Assembly: GCF_016545825.1 (NCBI RefSeq)
Contig: NC_052613.1
Span: 11,222,001-11,286,000, forward strand
Direction: 5' to 3'
DNA: 64,000 nucleotides
DNA from: Eucalyptus grandis
Lineage: Eukaryota > Streptophyta > Magnoliopsida > Myrtales > Myrtaceae
This document shows positions 59,992 through 64,000 of this stretch, in pieces. The translations under genes and the position numbers were made by a program. The notes beneath the pieces were generated by a model. It saw only the letters and a list, made by a program, of their open reading frames with translations. It did not search any database and had not been told where the DNA came from. Positions within the stretch are counted from its first letter, which is position 1, and every line of letters starts with the position of its first letter.

Positions 59992-62536
59992 TGTCACAGA
60001 CCGTAACTCTTCTGTACTCGCGTGCCCTTGTAAGTGGAGTTTGGGATTATCGAGTAAAGAGTGAGTGATGCAAAAAGAATGAATATAACTAGTTTATAGG
60101 GAGTGACATCGGCACGATTGATGCTAAGAGTTTTATGATAAAACGATGACATAAGAATAATAGGAGTGCCAAAACTTTTGTACAACGCTCACTTAAGTGC
60201 TAAAACTTTTTTTTACTCACTCGAGTGTTATATCCAAGAAAAATCGATCATTTGAGTACCAATTCCGGGCAAATGTCTTATGTGGAATTTTTCTATTTTA
60301 AAAAAAAATTTCAATTTTTTTATTTCCATCTATATTTTGCTTCTTCTTTTTTTCTTTAGTGGGACAAAGGTCACCAACAACCCTCGTCGACCATAGCTGC
60401 CTCAGCCAAATTGGGCGAGGGTCGCCTCACCCTTGGCCACAAAGGCCCCGTGTGAGGCCACGAGGGCCCTCATCGGCTGCTAGGCAGCCACAGGCGATGC
60501 CACCCAAAGCAAGCAAAATTCGTCGCAGCCTCGCCAACACCCTCAACTAAGGCCTTCATGGTGAGGGCGGCCAAATTTGGGCAAGGGCCTCCTCACCCTT
60601 GGCCGCGAAGGCCCTAAGTGAGGCCACAAGGGCCCTCACCGACCACGAGGCGATCGTGGGCAACGTTGCCCAAAGCAAGTGAGGGTTGTCGAGACCTCTT
60701 CAACAGTCGGTGAGGCCTTAATGGCCTTGCTAGTGAGCAACAAGAACCCAACAGCCTAGCTTAGGGCCTTCGCGATGAGGGTGGCCAAATCTGGGCGAAG
60801 GCCAAGCCCTCGCCGCAAAGGCCTTGGGCACCTACTGTTGGCGAAGCTACAACAACCCTCTTCCACTCTAGGTGGCGTCGCTCACAGCCGCCTAAAGTTG
60901 GACACTGCCCAGGGCGACCCCAACAGCCTCGCCTTGGACCTTCGTGGCTAAAGGCGAGACGGCCCTCATCCAATCTAGGCAAGGCAACCGTAGCCAATAA
61001 AGGTCATTAGAAACTCTCACCAAAGCTAAAGAAAAAATAATAAAAAATAATAAAAATTCAATAAATAATAATAAAAATATTAAAATAATATTTCTAGTGA
61101 TCACATCGAATGACCAGCAGCCAAGTCAGCTTTTTCAACTTGGCAAATCAAAAGTGGTATTCAAGTGATCGATTTTTCAAATTTGTGACACTCAAGTGAG
61201 CGAAAAAAAAGTTTTTACTCTCAAGTGAACGCCATACTCAAGTAAGCACTGTACAAAAATATTGGCACTTGAATTGTACTTAGCCCTAGAACGGTTATAT
61301 CTCTACGAAGATATGAATGCAAGATTGACCTCTCGTGCACAAATTGATCGGAAGTTAATGCTGCTCTCATAAACCAGTTGTGCCTAAAGTATTTTGCCAT
61401 CTCGCTCGACAGACTAGACATCCAAGCTAAATTGGGCATGGGACAATGCAATACAGGGATGCTATTCGCCATACTATTCTTAGGAATGACTATCAAATAG
61501 AAGGCTGGTAGGTGTTGCACATGCTATTCTGCTGCCAAAGCACTACCAACCTGTGAGAAATGGCCTTCCAGTAAATGAGTTAGAATTAGTGAAAACCTAG
61601 GGTCTACTTGGTCCTACAAGGGCAAATAGTGAATCGCCAACGCAAAATGTGCTCAAATAAAATGCGGCCGTCGACTAGCTTCTAGAATAACAATGGTGGC
61701 ACAAGAAAGAATTGATTCCTCACTGAATAGGGGAAATGCTCCTAATCAGTAGATAAATCTTAAGATGGGTCTATTACCACATTTTCAGCAAGAGGAGAAA
61801 CTTCCATTGGTTTGTTGAGTTCAAGAAAAAGCTCCCAATGCCACTCTTGTAGGGAAAGAACAAGTGACCAAAGATGCCCGAACAATTGTGATCAGAAAAA
61901 GTTACCAGTGGAGTGGCATGTTCGGTTGGGTGAGTGTTGTCATTCGATGTATAATCCAAAGTGACACATCAATGGTTGAGGGACTATTCAATGTATGACC
62001 TAGAGTGGCAAATTAATAGTTAAGGAACATGGGGAAGCAACATTACAGCTTGCAATGAGGGCATTGTGAAGCTGAGTGGGGGAGAATGTCACGGATCGTG
62101 ATTCTTCTGTATCCATGTTACTTTGTAAGTGGAGTTTGGGGTTATTGAATGAAGAGTGAATAACACAAAGGGGATGAATACAATTGGTTTTTGAAAGTGG
62201 CATTTGAACGGTTGGTGCTAAGATTTTTGGACAAAATAGTTATATGAGCTTTGAAAGTGAGGTTGGCATCTAGTGCACAAACTATTTGAGAGCTTATGCT
62301 ACTCTCCTAATGAAATCATGACGGGCCAAAACTAGTTGTTATACCTAAAGTGTTCTAATGTCTCACTCGATGGACAAGTCATTCAAGCTAAACTACTTGT
62401 GGTGCAATCCGATACGAGGTTGCTATTCGCCGAACAGCTCTTGGGAACACCTATAGAAGGAAGATTGGCATAGTGTCATTGGCTCACTAGGCGCCGCATG
62501 GACAATTCCACAACTAAAGAACTATCGACCCATGAC
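59992..62536 (+). mobile_element. Non-autonomous LTR retrotransposon with AACTG TSD
   Basis: The first LTR is 59992-61557 (including an inserted MULE). The second is 62087-62536 (450 bp). Both begin TGTCAC.GA.CGT; the second ends CATGAC(A). A polypurine tract GAGTGGGGGAGAA precedes the second LTR. AACTG occurs at 59987-59991 and 62537-62541. Unit 1 shows the uninterrupted site 'aatagaactgcatctgcctg' near 51530. The internal region is only about 530 bp with no gag-pol. Counting the final A as part of the LTR gives TGTCA...TGACA ends and a 4-bp duplication. Confidence 0.85.
60164..61265. mobile_element. MULE-like element, TIR family B, inside an LTR
   Basis: The left end reads 'agtgccaaaacttttgtaca', then 'acgctcacttaagtg'; the right end in reverse reads 'agtgccaatatttttgtaca', then 'gtgcttacttgag'. 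The core (60360-61010) is GC-rich with 'gggcgagggtcgcctcaccc' words. It interrupts the first LTR of the retrotransposon. The flanking duplication is unclear. Confidence 0.65.
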
Positions 62537-64000
62537 AACTGTGTGTGGCTAACCTCTAAGCTCGATCGAGCTTCCATTGTGGTGACTAGTTAGTTCCTTG
62601 AATTCTTTCATGCTATGGGGACAAAAAGACTAGAGACAAAGAGGACACAGATGAAAAGGAGTTAGGCTCAATGTGAATGGCGACCTCAGTTTGGGGAATT
62701 GGGGAAGAAAAATATGAAAGAGCTCTCCAGGGAATTTCATCAACCACTTTGGATGCAGCCAGGGCTTTTTTTGAGCAGTTCCAAGCCCCCATCTTTCTTC
62801 AAGAGAACAAAAATCCCACTTTCGGGATCCTGCGAGGATTGGTAGTGGGTCTTCTGTTGGGCAAGGTTTGAGCTCATGCAACCTGATGCAATACATAAAC
62901 TTTGATCGTGATGCGTTATCAACGAGCACCATTAGCTTGCTGAATAAAATTACTTGGGTCTCCATCCGTACCTTGAGATCACTCCTCTACAAAGGACGCA
63001 CTAACACAAAAGTTTCTCGATCTCATCACAAGATTGATTAGCATGAGATCCATTCATTTTACAAGATTCATATTCATCAAACTCATCGTCACATGCTATG
63101 CAGACGCTAATCTGAATCTCAAACTAAAAGGTCAAACAAGCAACCTCCTTTCCACCAACACCCGTTGCTTCCCTCCTTGATGTCAGGTAACTCAAAACCA
63201 AAAATGATCAGAGAACACCTTCATTTTTCTCAAGATACATCAAACTATTCAAAGAAGCTTTGACCACTACATGATCCTTCATCCCACTGGAGAGTCGTTT
63301 TCCCACTCATTAACAGAGCAAATGCCACAAACGTCTCCTAGCAATGATAAATACGGGAGCATTTTTGTTGCTTCACCAGCAATTATTTGCATTTTTTGTT
63401 ATATATCCACTCAAAAGTTTGCAATTGGTCCAGTCAACACTATCGAGGTGCAAATATGATAGAAAAGATCTACAGAAAATGGTTGGGTTTCCTCATGCAG
63501 CGACTCATAGAGCAATAGCAAATCCCGAAGGTGAAATCTATTCTACAATTATAGAACAACTACAAGGTAATGGCAACTCCAGGAGTTGACCAATAGTTAT
63601 CAGTGACAACACTCGACAAACAAACTTCCAAATAGCTAAAGACACTCGAGAAGGTATGAGTTCGCATATTTCACAATCTTCAGAATATTACTCCAGTAAG
63701 GTCGGGAAAGGTAATCTACTATACACCAAGCCACCTTTTGTACTAACATTATACATGGAACTCACCACGTGCAATCAGATAGAAAAATGGAACTTGCAGA
63801 AAATTTGAAGGCGAAAAACATCCAGTCATAACTCTCCTTTGAGCAGCCAAGCATGATCAGAAACAGTCGACAGACCAAAACTTACTTCCACTCTCTCCTG
63901 TATGGCTCGGCTTATATTCTATGTAGCAAATACCAAAAGCACCACTTGAAACTAAAGCAGCCTCATATGGTCCCACTACAAAACACTGTGCCACACTCAG
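62537..64000. repeat. Segmental duplication, right block of unit 2
   Basis: Counterpart of 51530-53285 plus 55925-55980. It contains unit 2-only stretches at about 62900-63360 and 63770-63910. Open frames at 62677-62871 and 63344-63589 have no recognised domain; the first is the partner of the unit 1 frame at 51677. Confidence 0.8.

Noticed and set aside
1..64000. CRISPR arrays, operons or other prokaryotic systems
   Set aside because: The sequence is eukaryotic: introns, plant transcription factors and plant transposons. No spaced direct-repeat array was seen.

Overview
This window looks like nuclear DNA of a flowering plant, most likely a woody eudicot. The density and style of the repeats would suit a Myrtaceae/Eucalyptus-type genome, but that species guess is low confidence. 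The sequence is AT-rich, gene-poor and dominated by transposable elements. I can support only two intact protein-coding genes and one broken one, all on the minus strand. All calls were made by eye from the sequence and translations; no search was run.

Layout. 1-5.2 kb: AT-rich intergenic DNA with one MITE. 5.2-8.9 kb: a decayed, 5'-truncated L1-type LINE on the minus strand. 10.5-12.1 kb: a complete three-exon WOX4 homeobox gene (predicted 232 aa) with a TATA box close to the start codon and GA/CT tracts on both sides. 13-33 kb: intergenic DNA with microsatellites, a possible G-quadruplex, several MITE/MULE-like elements and a degenerate minisatellite (16.2-17.4 kb). 32.7-36.4 kb: the same minisatellite type again, split by a 2.85-kb solo LTR with a perfect 5-bp target duplication.

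38-64 kb: a tandem segmental duplication with a period of about 18.2 kb. Unit 1 starts with an intact DREB A-5/RAP2.1-like ERF gene carrying a C-terminal EAR motif (38.27-38.71 kb). Unit 2 starts with its paralogue (56.46-56.93 kb), which has a new glutamine repeat and a 1-nt frameshift that removes the EAR motif. The shared promoter keeps two G-boxes at identical spacing, but about 100 bp just upstream of the TATA-like box is inverted between the copies, with GA and CT tracts at the breakpoints.

After the duplication, different transposons entered each unit. Unit 1 received a Pack-MULE-like element, a hAT-type element and a cluster containing an LTR element nested in a MITE. Unit 2 received a non-autonomous LTR retrotransposon with its own MULE insertion. 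Each unit supplies the empty site for the other unit's insertions, so target duplications can be read directly. Unit 1 also holds a decayed Copia element and a plant pararetrovirus-like gag/coat remnant split by a MULE. The window ends where another unit could begin, so a third ERF copy may lie just outside it.
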